Assembly (NCBI RefSeq): GCF_002744735.1
Contig: NZ_KZ319341.1
Coordinates: 235,848 to 299,847, forward strand
Source of the DNA: Marinobacter guineae
Lineage (GTDB): Bacteria > Pseudomonadota > Gammaproteobacteria > Pseudomonadales > Oleiphilaceae
Length of the DNA stretch: 64,000 bases
Direction: 5' to 3'
Part shown: positions 55,159 through 63,778 of the stretch, piece after piece
Position numbering within the stretch: position 1 is the first letter of the stretch
How the letters are laid out: each line of letters starts with the position of its first letter
Notes under the pieces: model-generated
Database searches by the model: none
What the model was told of the DNA's origin: nothing
What the model saw: the letters and a program-made list of their open reading frames with translations, nothing else
Translations under genes and position numbers: made by a program

Positions 55159-55503
55159 AATGGCGGCAATGACCATAATTTCCACTTTCCATTCCGGTTT
55201 GGCCAGATTGCCTGTGACACAGGCACGAGCTGGGGTACGTCCTGGTGTAACCCAGGCATCCCAGGCCGTGTTCATTTCCTGGAACTCGGCCATGTCAGTT
55301 ACCCAGATGGTCGCAGACAGGATGTGGGATTTATCAGTACCGGCCTTGGCCAGCAGCTGATCGATGCCTTCCAGAATCTGTTCGGTTTGTCCGCGCATGC
55401 CGGCACTGGCGTCATGAGCTACCTGGCCTGCCAGATAGGCCGTGTTGCCATGCACGACGACCTGACTCATACGTTGGTTGCTGTCGATGTAACGATCACT
55501 CAT
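55150..55503 (-). CDS. ridA: RidA-family protein
   Basis: 117 residues from the ATG at 55503; an earlier ATG 18 codons upstream reads into the previous gene's end and lacks support. The RidA fold is present with the key Arg in GRTPARACVTGN, which anchors the substrate carboxylate, and the terminal EIMVIAAIP. RidA hydrolyses reactive 2-aminoacrylate or other enamine/imine intermediates released by PLP enzymes. Here it is last in an operon with an amine-related amidohydrolase and ABC transporter and near a PLP aminotransferase, consistent with imine clearance in that pathway. Confidence 0.88.
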   Translation of the reverse strand: MSDRYIDSNQRMSQVVVHGNTAYLAGQVAHDASAGMRGQTEQILEGIDQLLAKAGTDKSHILSATIWVTDMAEFQEMNTAWDAWVTPGRTPARACVTGNLAKPEWKVEIMVIAAIPA

Positions 55504-55547
55504 AAAATACACTCTTTCTAGTTGAATAAAGCGGGAAGCCCGCGCCA

Positions 55548-56585
55548 TTAACCACAACGGAAGCCCTGCAAGAAGGCGGCAAGATTATCACCAAGGCTGT
55601 CAGTTGGATATCCGCCCTCCTGAACGATCACTTTCGGGCCTTTGACCTGCGCCAGGCGCTGGCCAATGCGGTAAAAATCCTCGGTTTCCAGCGTCATCCC
55701 AGCCAGGGGGTCATCCTTATGGGCATCAAGCCCGAGTGCGATGACGATGGCCTGAGGCTGAAATTCGGCAAGCGCTGACAACAGGCGCGACAGGGCCTGT
55801 AAAAAATCAATGCCATTGGCACCCAGTGCCAGAGGTACATTTCGGTTATACCCCTCGCCATTACCTTCCCCCACTTCATCCGCCGCACCCCAGTAAAAGG
55901 GGTAGAAATCCGCAGGGTCGACGTGGACCGATCCAGTCCAGACGTCGTTTCGTTGCCAAAAAATGTCCTGAGTTCCGTTGCCGTGATGGACATCGACATC
56001 GATGATGGCTACGCGCTCATAGCGCTCACGCAACACGGTGGCTGCCAGAGCCGAGTTGTTCAGGAAGCAGAAGCCGCCTGCCCGTTCCGGCCCGGCATGG
56101 TGGCCCGGCGGTCGACACAGAGCATAGCTGGCAACCTCGCCTTGCAGCACGGCATCCGCCGCTGCCTGGGCTGTTGTTGCACTGGCGAGAATGCCGGTAT
56201 AACTGCCTTCATCCATCGGGCACGCCATATCATTCATGTGCCACCCTGCCTGGCCGATTATGTGGCGAGGGTAAAAACGGGCATAGCCACAAGGATGTAC
56301 ATTGGGAGCAACCACATCGGAAGCACCGGGCATGGCCCGCCAACGCTCCACCACACTCTCAAGGAAGCTAAGATAGCGAGAGGTGTGAATACGCTTCAGC
56401 CGGTCCAGAAGTAGCGTATCCCTGGTAAGCGGTGGCAACAGAATCAGACTGGCACTCGTCGCTTCAATCGCCGCTTTCAGGCACTCAGAGCGAACCGGTT
56501 GCTCTGGTGAGGGCGCGGGTTGGCCACGGAGCAAAAAGTGCTTGGGGGCGTGAGATTTTTGCGCCTCATGGTAAAAACATTTCAC
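55548..56585 (-). CDS. Histone-deacetylase-family amidohydrolase (acetylpolyamine amidohydrolase-like)
   Basis: 345 residues. Zinc-dependent deacetylase motifs: RPPGHHAGPERAGGFC with the catalytic His pair (about residue 158), DVDVHHGNGTQD with the metal-binding Asp and His, and the second metal Asp in GLDAHKDDPLAGM. The length and the N-terminal EAQKSHAPKHFLLRG with a flexible insert before the catalytic domain resemble bacterial acetylpolyamine amidohydrolases rather than eukaryotic HDACs. It removes acetyl (or another small acyl group) from an amine. It is the fifth gene of the ABC operon, so its substrate is probably the imported compound. Confidence 0.88.
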   Translation of the reverse strand: MKCFYHEAQKSHAPKHFLLRGQPAPSPEQPVRSECLKAAIEATSASLILLPPLTRDTLLLDRLKRIHTSRYLSFLESVVERWRAMPGASDVVAPNVHPCGYARFYPRHIIGQAGWHMNDMACPMDEGSYTGILASATTAQAAADAVLQGEVASYALCRPPGHHAGPERAGGFCFLNNSALAATVLRERYERVAIIDVDVHHGNGTQDIFWQRNDVWTGSVHVDPADFYPFYWGAADEVGEGNGEGYNRNVPLALGANGIDFLQALSRLLSALAEFQPQAIVIALGLDAHKDDPLAGMTLETEDFYRIGQRLAQVKGPKVIVQEGGYPTDSLGDNLAAFLQGFRCG

Positions 56586-56595
56586 GGTTCACCGC

Positions 56596-57381
56596 CTAGT
56601 GATGATCACCGAGGTGTTTGCTCAGGAAGTTGCGCGTTCGCTCCTGATCCGGATCACTAAACAGCTTATCCGGGGTGCCTTCTTCAACGACGACTCCCCC
56701 ATCCATAAACATGGCCCAGTCCGAAACATCACGCGCAAATCCCATCTCGTGTGTCACGATCAACATGGTCATATGTTCTTCTGCCAGGCCGCGCATGACC
56801 CGGTTAACTTCTTCGACAAGCTCCGGATCCAGTGCTGAAGTCGCCTCGTCAAAGAGCATCACTTTGGGCTGCATCGCCAGCGCCCGGGCGATCGCCACCC
56901 TTTGCTTCTGGCCACCCGACAACCAGTTTGGAAACACCTCAGCTTTCTCGGCAAGACCAACCCGGTCAAGCAATTCCATGCCCAACTCCCGGGCCACGTT
57001 TTTATCCATACCTTTCAGTTTGCGTGGTGCCAGGGTGACGTTGTCGATCGTGGACAGGTGAGGAAAGAGATTGAAGTGTTGAAAGACCATGCCCATGTTC
57101 TGACGGATATGGTTGATATGGCGTTCAAATGCCAGGCCTTTTTTATCGGGGCGGTTCACCTGGATGCCGTCGAGAAGAATCTCACCCTGGTCAATCACCT
57201 CCAGTTGGTTCACCGAGCGTAACAGCGTGCTCTTGCCGGAACCGGAAGGACCAATAATGGATATGATCTTTCCGCGATTTACCGTCAGGTTGATGCCCTT
57301 CAAAACTTCCAGATCGCCAAACCGCTTGTGCACGTTGCGGATTTCGACCATCGGAGTTTCGGTTTGATGTTCAGTGCTCAT
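56596..57381 (-). CDS. Polar-amino-acid-type ABC transporter, ATP-binding protein
   Basis: 261 residues. Walker [10 protein letters not shown], signature [16 protein letters not shown], Walker [15 protein letters not shown] and the His switch in [12 protein letters not shown], of the HisP/GlnQ group. It powers the two permeases encoded directly upstream on the minus strand. It is 10 bases from the deacetylase gene. This group takes up basic or polar amino acids and opines; amine or acetylated amine uptake is inferred from context. Confidence 0.92.
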   Translation of the reverse strand: MSTEHQTETPMVEIRNVHKRFGDLEVLKGINLTVNRGKIISIIGPSGSGKSTLLRSVNQLEVIDQGEILLDGIQVNRPDKKGLAFERHINHIRQNMGMVFQHFNLFPHLSTIDNVTLAPRKLKGMDKNVARELGMELLDRVGLAEKAEVFPNWLSGGQKQRVAIARALAMQPKVMLFDEATSALDPELVEEVNRVMRGLAEEHMTMLIVTHEMGFARDVSDWAMFMDGGVVVEEGTPDKLFSDPDQERTRNFLSKHLGDHH

Positions 57382-57418
57382 GGATTCTCCCGCCTGTCAT
57401 GCTGCAATAGATTAGGGT

Positions 57419-58072
57419 TTAGCGACGATAGGCCGTCTGCCGCTCCAGCCAGGCCTGGCCTAGCTCCATAAAAATGTTGATCAGGTAGTACAGCGTGGCG
57501 ATAACGATGAAAAACTCGAATGGCCGGAACGTTACGCTGATCGCATACTGAGAGGCATACACCAGCTCAGCCACACCAATGGCGGATAAGACGGACGTAT
57601 CTTTCACCATTAAAATCATATTGTTGCCCAGCTGCGGGATCGCGCGAATAAAGGCCTGCGGCACAATAATGTAGAAAATGGTGGCACCATGCCCAAAGCC
57701 GAGGGACCGTGAAGCTTCATACTGACCGTCGGACACTGATTTGATGGTGGCAATGAAAATGTCGGCGTTGTAGGCCATGTAGTGAAAACCCAGCCCAAGA
57801 ATGCCAACCAGGATGGCGGGAATCAGAATCCACTCGCCGAGGCCAAAATACAAAAAGTAGAGTTGTAGCAGCAGTGGCGTGGTCATGAACAGCCAGATAA
57901 AAAAGCGCAATGGCCAGCTCACAACCTTATTGATATAAATGGAAATCACCGCCACCAACAGCCCACCCACAATAGACATGAATGCAACGACAAGGGCCAC
58001 CAGGAAACCCACACCAAGGCCTTTCAACAAGGTAGGGAAATAGGTTATTACCGGACCGAAATCAAATTCCAT
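57419..58072 (-). CDS. Polar-amino-acid-type ABC transporter permease (second subunit)
   Basis: 217 residues with five or so membrane segments and the EAA-type coupling loop YEASRSLGFGHGATIFYIIVPQAF (given by position, about residues 119-142). HisM/GlnP-like. Paired with the 58085-58741 permease, with which it likely forms a heterodimer. The gap between the two genes is 12 bases. No unusual features. Confidence 0.9.
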   Translation of the reverse strand: MEFDFGPVITYFPTLLKGLGVGFLVALVVAFMSIVGGLLVAVISIYINKVVSWPLRFFIWLFMTTPLLLQLYFLYFGLGEWILIPAILVGILGLGFHYMAYNADIFIATIKSVSDGQYEASRSLGFGHGATIFYIIVPQAFIRAIPQLGNNMILMVKDTSVLSAIGVAELVYASQYAISVTFRPFEFFIVIATLYYLINIFMELGQAWLERQTAYRR

Positions 58073-58084
58073 CTCTGCGCCCTT

Positions 58085-58741
58085 CTATTGGGTTGTGTAG
58101 CGCGTCGCGCGACGATAGGCCAGTTCGATGATGCCCATCACCGCGTAGACAATAACGATGTACATCAATGCACTGAGGGTGAAAATCTCCAGCGGCTTGT
58201 AGGTCGAACCAATCAGGCGCTGAGCCTGATACGTCAACTCAACCACCGAGATGATGGAAACCAGGGAGGAGTTTTTCACCAGTACAATGGCCAACACCCC
58301 GACAGAACGAATCATCAGTGCGGCAGCTTGCGGCAACACGACAGACACCATCGTGTGTACCTTGCCAAACCCCAGTGACCTGGCGGCTTCCGCCTGACCT
58401 TTATCCACCGATTCAATGGAGCCGCGAATCGCTTCACTCATATAGGCGCCAATATTGAAAGCACCCACGACGACACCACACGTGAAGGGGTCAAGCTTTA
58501 AGCCAATACTGGGGCCACCATAAAACACCAGCAACAATTGGACGAAATAGGGAGTCCCGCGAACCACGCTGATATAGCCACGGGCAAACCAGCGGATGGG
58601 TGCAAAGCGAAAAGACTGCAAGAAGACCAGCCCACAGGCCACGAAAAATCCAAAGAGCAGGCCACGGGCCGAGATGTCGATCGTGACCCAGGCCGCCTTG
58701 ATCAACAAGGGCGTGACCTCGACCATCAGGTTGAAATCCAT
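58085..58741 (-). CDS. Polar-amino-acid-type ABC transporter permease (first subunit)
   Basis: 218 residues, similar length to its partner, with EAARSLGFGKVHTMVSVVLPQAA (about residues 117-139) as the coupling loop. About five membrane segments, HisQ/GlnP type. It follows the binding-protein gene after 103 bases that contain a stem-loop, and precedes the second permease by 12 bases. Together they form the membrane channel of the importer. Confidence 0.9.
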   Translation of the reverse strand: MDFNLMVEVTPLLIKAAWVTIDISARGLLFGFFVACGLVFLQSFRFAPIRWFARGYISVVRGTPYFVQLLLVFYGGPSIGLKLDPFTCGVVVGAFNIGAYMSEAIRGSIESVDKGQAEAARSLGFGKVHTMVSVVLPQAAALMIRSVGVLAIVLVKNSSLVSIISVVELTYQAQRLIGSTYKPLEIFTLSALMYIVIVYAVMGIIELAYRRATRYTTQ

Positions 58742-58793
58742 GGTCTTACCTTTTCACTGTTATTGGTAATACGACGCTCGAAGTGTTGACCCA

Positions 58794-58833
58794 GGGGAGA
58801 GCCTTAAAGCGCAGGCTGCAACAGGCTCTCCCC
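58794..58833 (-). repeat. Stem-loop between binding protein and permease genes
   Basis: GGGGAGAGCC (58794-58803) pairs with GGCTCTCCCC (58824-58833). The 20-base loop contains a further AGGC. It lies downstream of the binding-protein stop with no T-run. This is the usual place for a hairpin that protects the abundant binding-protein message over the permease message. Confidence 0.65.
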
Positions 58834-58844
58834 TTGCCCAGCCT

Positions 58845-59648
58845 TTACTCGATGTTGGCGCCTTCGCCAATCCACTTATCGACAATGGCCTGGTAAGTAC
58901 CATCAGCCTTGATTTCTTTCAGGGCTGAGTTCAGAGCCTTAAGCAGCTCAGGGTGATTCTTTTGAATAGAAATGGCGGCAGGCCAGCGTGGCAATTCACC
59001 AACGTCTACCATCTTGATGTCGGGTGCATTTTCCTGCATGGCAACCAGCACGGGCACGTCATCAGCGATCATGGCATCGATGCGGCCTGTGGTCAGGCCA
59101 TTCATCATGTCAGGTAAGCCCTGGAAGGTCTGGTTACGCCATTTGCCGTCAGCGTTTTCCACCGCCCACTGGTTACCGGTTTCACCCAGAGTGGAACCAA
59201 TACGCTTGCCTGCAAAGTCATCGATGCTATTGATATCGTCGGTACTTCCTTGCACCCAGACTGAGAGACCCGCGCTGTAGTAGGGATCGGTAAAGTCAAC
59301 CGCCTGCCGACGTTCTTCAGTGTTGCTCATGCTGCAAATGCAGGCATCAAAACGGCCACCGACCAGGGCGGCGATGATGCCGTTCCAGGGGGAGGACTGT
59401 ACGTTAACCTCAACACCCATCTTTTCAGCCAGAGCCTCAGCAATATCAACGTCAAAGCCAACCAGGTTGCCCTGGGTATCGACAAAACTGAAGGGAGGGT
59501 ACGCGCCGGAATTTACCACCTGGAATACGTCGTCACGAATTTCAGCCAGATCACGCGCCTGGGCCGGCATGGCGACCATGACCGCTGCGCTTGTGACGAT
59601 TGCTGCGACAGCCAGAGATTGAGAGAACTTTTTAGTAAGAGCCTTCAT
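58845..59648 (-). CDS. Polar-amino-acid-type ABC transporter substrate-binding protein
   Basis: 267 residues. A signal peptide (about 1-31, cleavage at AQARD) precedes the SBP family-3 fold with SGAYPPFSFVDTQGNLVGFD, the ICSMSNTEERRQAVDF region and DPYYSAGLSVWVQ, which position the ligand's amino and carboxyl groups. The first gene of the leftward operon SBP-permease-permease-ATPase-deacetylase-RidA. Ligand unknown; the downstream deacetylase suggests an N-acetylated amino acid or amine. Confidence 0.92.
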   Translation of the reverse strand: MKALTKKFSQSLAVAAIVTSAAVMVAMPAQARDLAEIRDDVFQVVNSGAYPPFSFVDTQGNLVGFDVDIAEALAEKMGVEVNVQSSPWNGIIAALVGGRFDACICSMSNTEERRQAVDFTDPYYSAGLSVWVQGSTDDINSIDDFAGKRIGSTLGETGNQWAVENADGKWRNQTFQGLPDMMNGLTTGRIDAMIADDVPVLVAMQENAPDIKMVDVGELPRWPAAISIQKNHPELLKALNSALKEIKADGTYQAIVDKWIGEGANIE

Positions 59649-59813
59649 ATTCTTCTTCCTGTTCAGACTTATTTATAACGCAACGCACATCAATGCATCG
59701 CACCTCTTCACACTGGTTAATGACCGTACCCGTTGAGCCAGGATCGATCGTTTTCATCCGTCCAGATCAATTATAGGTTTGTCTACCTTGTATGCTGCGA
59801 TGGTCACCTCCTC

Positions 59814-60446
59814 TCACGCGGCAAACGTCAGCTCCGCTTCGGTCCGGGCCTGCAAATCGGCGTCACTGATCTCGACCAGTTTTTCGCGCACCACCAGACC
59901 TTGCGGGGTAACGTCCATTACAGCGAGGTCGGATACTATGCGGCTGACGCAGGCTTTGGCAGTTAACGGCAGGCGGCAAGACTTCAGGATCTTGGGTCGC
60001 CCGTGTTTGTCGGTATGGGTTGTCAGCACGACGATGCGCGGCGTCTTTTGTGCCAGCTCCATGGCACCACCAATCCCCGGCGAAAATTTGCCCGGAATTT
60101 TCCAGTTGGCAAGGTTGCCCTGCTCGTCGACTTCGAAGGCGCCAATCATGGTCAAATCCAGGCGAGCGCGACGAATCAGGGCGAAAGAGACAGCGCTGTC
60201 GAACAGACTGGCGCCTTCGCGAAGGGAAACATAGGCACCGGCGGCATCAATGAGGAAGGGGTCCATTGCCTCTGGTGGACTCTGCTTCCAGGCACCCAGA
60301 ATGCCGTTCTCTGAATGGATCTGTACATCGAAGTCGTCCGGTAGGTAACGGATAACCTGCGTGGGCAAACCAATGCCCAGATTGACAATGCTGCCCGGGG
60401 TGATTTCATTCACCGCCCGGCTCAAAATGCGTTCAGCGGCGGACAT
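59814..60446 (-). CDS. CoA-transferase, beta subunit
   Basis: 210 residues from the ATG at 60446, overlapping the alpha gene by 14 bases; earlier ATGs read inside the alpha subunit. The catalytic Glu of class I CoA-transferases is in IHSENGILGAWKQ (about residue 48), and GIGLPTQV at the N-terminus is the binding loop. With the alpha subunit it moves CoA from a donor such as succinyl-CoA to an acid such as a 3-oxoacid. Regulated with the aminotransferase, it would activate the acid product of transamination. Confidence 0.88.
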   Translation of the reverse strand: MSAAERILSRAVNEITPGSIVNLGIGLPTQVIRYLPDDFDVQIHSENGILGAWKQSPPEAMDPFLIDAAGAYVSLREGASLFDSAVSFALIRRARLDLTMIGAFEVDEQGNLANWKIPGKFSPGIGGAMELAQKTPRIVVLTTHTDKHGRPKILKSCRLPLTAKACVSRIVSDLAVMDVTPQGLVVREKLVEISDADLQARTEAELTFAA

Positions 60447-61128
60447 GATGTTCCAGGACCCCGTATTCAGAGGTGAGTGATTCCAGCGGTACAATGCTGT
60501 CGACAAAGGCACCCGGCGTATGCACGTGTTCCGGCTTGAAACGGCCCGGCGCACCGAGATCCGGCGTCTCGACAATAACGTGGTTCGCAGCCATGGCCAT
60601 CAGAGGGCTGAAATTGATAGCCGAGCCCTGATACACCAGATTGCCGATCCAGTCCGCCTGTGCGGCATGAATAAGTGCGTAGGCAGCCGGCAACGCCATC
60701 TCGACCTTGTAGGTCTGGCCTTGCCATTCGAGCAGATCTTCTGGCTGGGTAATCTCGGAATCAATACCGATGTCAGTGAGGAAACCAAAGCTGCCGGCAC
60801 CGGCAGTGCGAATCTTTTCGGCCAGCATGCCCTGGGGATGAAACGCGACCTCGAGGTCGCCCTGATTCATCAGCTCAATCACGCCTTTGTTCAGGCCAAT
60901 GTGCGTGGTGATCAACTTGCGCACCTGGCCATTCTCGATCAGCCGGCTCAAGCCATGACCGGGTTCATTGGCATCGTTCTTGATGATCGTCAGACCGGTC
61001 TGCCCCTGACGCACCAATTCGTTGATCAGGCTAAAGGGCGTACCCGGGTTGCCAAAACCACCGACCATGACCACAGCCCCGGAGGGAATGGCGGCGATGG
61101 CATTTTCCAGGGTCTGGTTCTTTTTCAT
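60433..61128 (-). CDS. CoA-transferase, alpha subunit
   Basis: 231 residues. The glycine-rich GAVVMVGGFGNPGTPFSLI near the N-terminus and the GKLITTHIGLNKG-like segment at about residue 72 are typical of the alpha subunits of 3-oxoacid and butyrate-acetoacetate CoA-transferases. It overlaps the aminotransferase stop by four bases and the beta subunit by 14. Complete; the substrate cannot be told. Confidence 0.88.
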   Translation of the reverse strand: MKKNQTLENAIAAIPSGAVVMVGGFGNPGTPFSLINELVRQGQTGLTIIKNDANEPGHGLSRLIENGQVRKLITTHIGLNKGVIELMNQGDLEVAFHPQGMLAEKIRTAGAGSFGFLTDIGIDSEITQPEDLLEWQGQTYKVEMALPAAYALIHAAQADWIGNLVYQGSAINFSPLMAMAANHVIVETPDLGAPGRFKPEHVHTPGAFVDSIVPLESLTSEYGVLEHHVRR

Positions 61129-62465
61129 GAACAGACCTCCAGCTCCAGCGACGCCTGTTCGAAGGCCGCGAGGCTGTCATCCAGCAGGGCGATTATGTCG
61201 TCAATGTCTGAAGCGGTGACCGTCAGTGGCGGCGTAATCAACACATGATCCCCCTCCAGGCCATTCAGGGAACGCCTCGGGTAAATCAGCAAGCCACGGG
61301 CCTTGGCCAGGGCCGTGAGCTTGTCGAAAGCATTGAACGAGGCCGGGAACGGCTGTTTTCTGGCCTTGTCCTGCACCAGTTCCACCCCCTGCAACAAGCC
61401 AACCCCGCGTACATTGCCAATGCAATCGTACTTTTGAGCCAGTTGGTCAAGTTGCTGGCGAAGATAGGTACCTTGCTCTGCGGCATTGCTAACCAGCCGC
61501 TCCGAGTCCATCACATCAATAACAGCAAGGCCCGTGGCACAGGCCAGGGGGTTACCGGCGTAGGTATGACCGTGCATGAAACCACCACTGCGGCTCACCT
61601 CATCTACCAGCTCCTGACGCGCCATCATTGCGGCTATGGGGTAATAGCCGGAACCGAGCCCTTTGGCCAGCGCGATAATGTCGGGCACCACACCAAAATG
61701 CTGGTAAGCAAACCAGGCGCCGGTGCGCCCCATGCCGCTAAGCACTTCGTCCATGACCAACAGGCAACCGTAACGGTCACACAAAGCCCGCACCCCTTCC
61801 ATATAGGCCCTGGTGACCATGCGCCCTCCAGTGCTGGCACCGCCCACCGGCTCAAGCGCCACGGCGGCAATGGTTTCCGGGCCCGCCGCCAGAATGGCGC
61901 TTTCGGTCTGTTCCAGCACCGATGCAATGTGTTCTTCAGCGCTGGCTTCCTGGTAACGGTACAAGTCCGGAGAGGGCACTTTGACCGAGCCAAGAGTGAT
62001 TGAGCGATAAGGTGCCTCCAGGGGTTCGTATCCGGTTAGCCCCAGTGCTCCGATGGTACTGCCATGATAGGAAGGGCGCAGCGACACAAACTTGCACCGC
62101 TCCGGCTGCCCTTTGGCGACGAAATACTGGACCGCCAGTTTGATTGCACTCTCGACCGCTTCCGAACCACTGCCGACAAAAAAGACTTTGTCGATCTCAC
62201 CGTCGGTGAGATCGACCAATCGAGCCGCCAGGTCAAGCGCGACCTGGCTTTCGAACTGGGTGCGATAGCTGAAAGCAACCTTATCGAGCTGCTCAACCAT
62301 GGCGCGTTTTACGGTGGGGTGATTGTGGCCAACATTACAGGTGATGGCGCCTGAGCAGGCATCGATGTAACGACGACCTGTGGTATCCCATATATAAATG
62401 CCATCGGCATGGCTGACCAGCGGCATGTCATTACTGGTCAGGTAGAACAAAGCGTTGCTGGACAT
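61125..62465 (-). CDS. Class III (omega) aminotransferase
   Basis: 446 residues, the length of beta-alanine-pyruvate and 4-aminobutyrate aminotransferases. PLP-binding features: GSGSEAVESAIKLA (phosphate cup, about residue 100), LLVMDEVLSGMGRTG with the Asp, and the Schiff-base Lys in ALAKGLGSGYYPIAA (about residue 270). It moves the amino group of a terminal amine or beta/gamma-amino acid to pyruvate or 2-oxoglutarate. It is the first gene of a leftward aminotransferase/CoA-transferase operon, divergent from its probable LysR regulator. RidA nearby can clear imine products. Confidence 0.92.
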   Translation of the reverse strand: MSSNALFYLTSNDMPLVSHADGIYIWDTTGRRYIDACSGAITCNVGHNHPTVKRAMVEQLDKVAFSYRTQFESQVALDLAARLVDLTDGEIDKVFFVGSGSEAVESAIKLAVQYFVAKGQPERCKFVSLRPSYHGSTIGALGLTGYEPLEAPYRSITLGSVKVPSPDLYRYQEASAEEHIASVLEQTESAILAAGPETIAAVALEPVGGASTGGRMVTRAYMEGVRALCDRYGCLLVMDEVLSGMGRTGAWFAYQHFGVVPDIIALAKGLGSGYYPIAAMMARQELVDEVSRSGGFMHGHTYAGNPLACATGLAVIDVMDSERLVSNAAEQGTYLRQQLDQLAQKYDCIGNVRGVGLLQGVELVQDKARKQPFPASFNAFDKLTALAKARGLLIYPRRSLNGLEGDHVLITPPLTVTASDIDDIIALLDDSLAAFEQASLELEVCS

Positions 62466-62539
62466 TGCATCAACGGCCCTTGAAAAATCGTTGTTTTTTT
62501 AATCTATTTTCATTAAAGAACAGCTATAACTTAATTTCA

Positions 62540-62558
62540 ATGCATAATGTTTATTCAT
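62540..62558. promoter_or_regulatory. Candidate LysR operator in the aminotransferase/LysR divergent region
   Basis: ATGCATAA (62540-62547) and TTATTCAT (62551-62558) form an imperfect 8-bp dyad (7/8) with a three-base centre, in an AT-rich 150-base intergenic region. Its position between the divergent genes fits a LysR T-N11-A type site. The assignment rests only on symmetry and place. Confidence 0.4.
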
Positions 62559-62617
62559 TATTTGATGATTTATACTCATGTTTTGGGCCAAAAAAACACC
62601 CCTCGGGACCAGCCACT

Positions 62618-63568
62618 ATGAGCGACATAAATCTTAACTCTCTGAAATCTTTGCTCATTTTTAAAATGCTTTATGAGACCGGCACCGCCACACGGACCGC
62701 CAAGGATTTAGGCATTACCCAGTCTGGCGTCAGTCGATCTCTGGCGCAGTTGGAAGAAAATATTGGAATTCCGCTGTTCATGCGGCACAAGAAGCGGCTA
62801 GTCGCTCTGCCTGAGGCCGATGAGCTCTATGGTGAGATTCTTGGTTTGCTGAGCAACCTGGAGAACATGAAGCACAGCATTGTGTCACTGCGAGAATTTG
62901 GTGCTTCGCGCATCCGCATCGCCTCGGCACCGGCTCTGGGTTTTGCCTATGTCCCCAAAACCATCGCCCGCATCCTGAGTGACAACCCTAAATACAGCAT
63001 CTATCTGGACATCATGCCCAGCCCGGAAGTGGTGCGGGCGGTTGAAGCGGGTTATTTCGATGTCGGATTTGTCACCCTTCCGGTTACCAGTCAGGTGTTG
63101 GCGGTTGATGAGTTGATCTCAACCGAGGCCGTGTGCCTGATGCCCAAAAACCACAGCCTGGCCAAAGCCGAAGTGATCACAACAGAGGACCTGAAAGGCC
63201 AGCATCTGGTCATACCCAACCAGCCCAACCTGGCAGCCGACCAGCTCCTGCTGCACCTGTCGGAGAAGAACATTCGCATTGCCGGTAAAACCGAAGCCAA
63301 CATCGCTGCCATTTGCTCACTGGTCGCAAACGGTGTCGGCATCACCCTGATCAACCCCATTACAGCTTACGACCACCAGGCGGCCCGCAATGACCTTCTG
63401 ATAAAGCCGTTCAAGCCGGCCTTTCACTATCGTTTTGGACTGGTGTACAAGCAGAAATGGGCGAACAATCGGTTGGTCGGTTTACTCAAGGAAATGATAC
63501 CGGAGTTACCGGACCACCTCGTGGCGAAACAGATGCACTCCGGAGGCATGGAAACTCCGACCACCTGA
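62618..63568 (+). CDS. LysR-family regulator of the amine-catabolic locus
   Basis: 316 residues from the ATG at 62618; an ATG 51 codons earlier lies in the divergent promoter region. N-terminal winged helix (LLIFKMLYETGTATRTAKDLG, then ITQSGVSRSLAQLEENIG) and a C-terminal effector-binding domain (about 95-290) of the LysR kind. It is divergent from the aminotransferase operon and so likely controls it, and perhaps the ABC operon further left, with the amine or its keto product as coinducer. It ends near a decayed reading frame. Confidence 0.9.
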   Translation: MSDINLNSLKSLLIFKMLYETGTATRTAKDLGITQSGVSRSLAQLEENIGIPLFMRHKKRLVALPEADELYGEILGLLSNLENMKHSIVSLREFGASRIRIASAPALGFAYVPKTIARILSDNPKYSIYLDIMPSPEVVRAVEAGYFDVGFVTLPVTSQVLAVDELISTEAVCLMPKNHSLAKAEVITTEDLKGQHLVIPNQPNLAADQLLLHLSEKNIRIAGKTEANIAAICSLVANGVGITLINPITAYDHQAARNDLLIKPFKPAFHYRFGLVYKQKWANNRLVGLLKEMIPELPDHLVAKQMHSGGMETPTT

Positions 63569-63579
63569 ACCATTTAGCT

Positions 63580-63720
63580 TCAGCTCTCAGCCAAAGAAAG
63601 TAACTCGGAACCAGTTAACTGATAGCCAGCCCATTCACTTTTGGGTTTAGCACCAAGCAATTCATGAAACTCAATAGCAGTTTCGGAAAATACGCCATAA
63701 CAACAGGACCTGAGGCCAAG
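63580..63720 (-). pseudogene. Short open-frame remnant without a start
   Basis: On the minus strand a 46-codon frame runs from a stop just right of 63720 to the TGA at 63580 (ending GSELLSLAES, with HELLGAKPKSEWAGY inside). It has no ATG, GTG or ribosome site at its beginning. It reads like the C-terminal end of a lost gene. I do not recognise the family, and it could be chance. Confidence 0.3.
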
Positions 63721-63778
63721 TCAGCGACTACCACTAACGGAAGGCCGGGATGTTGATCCTGGCGAGATGTGATGTGCG

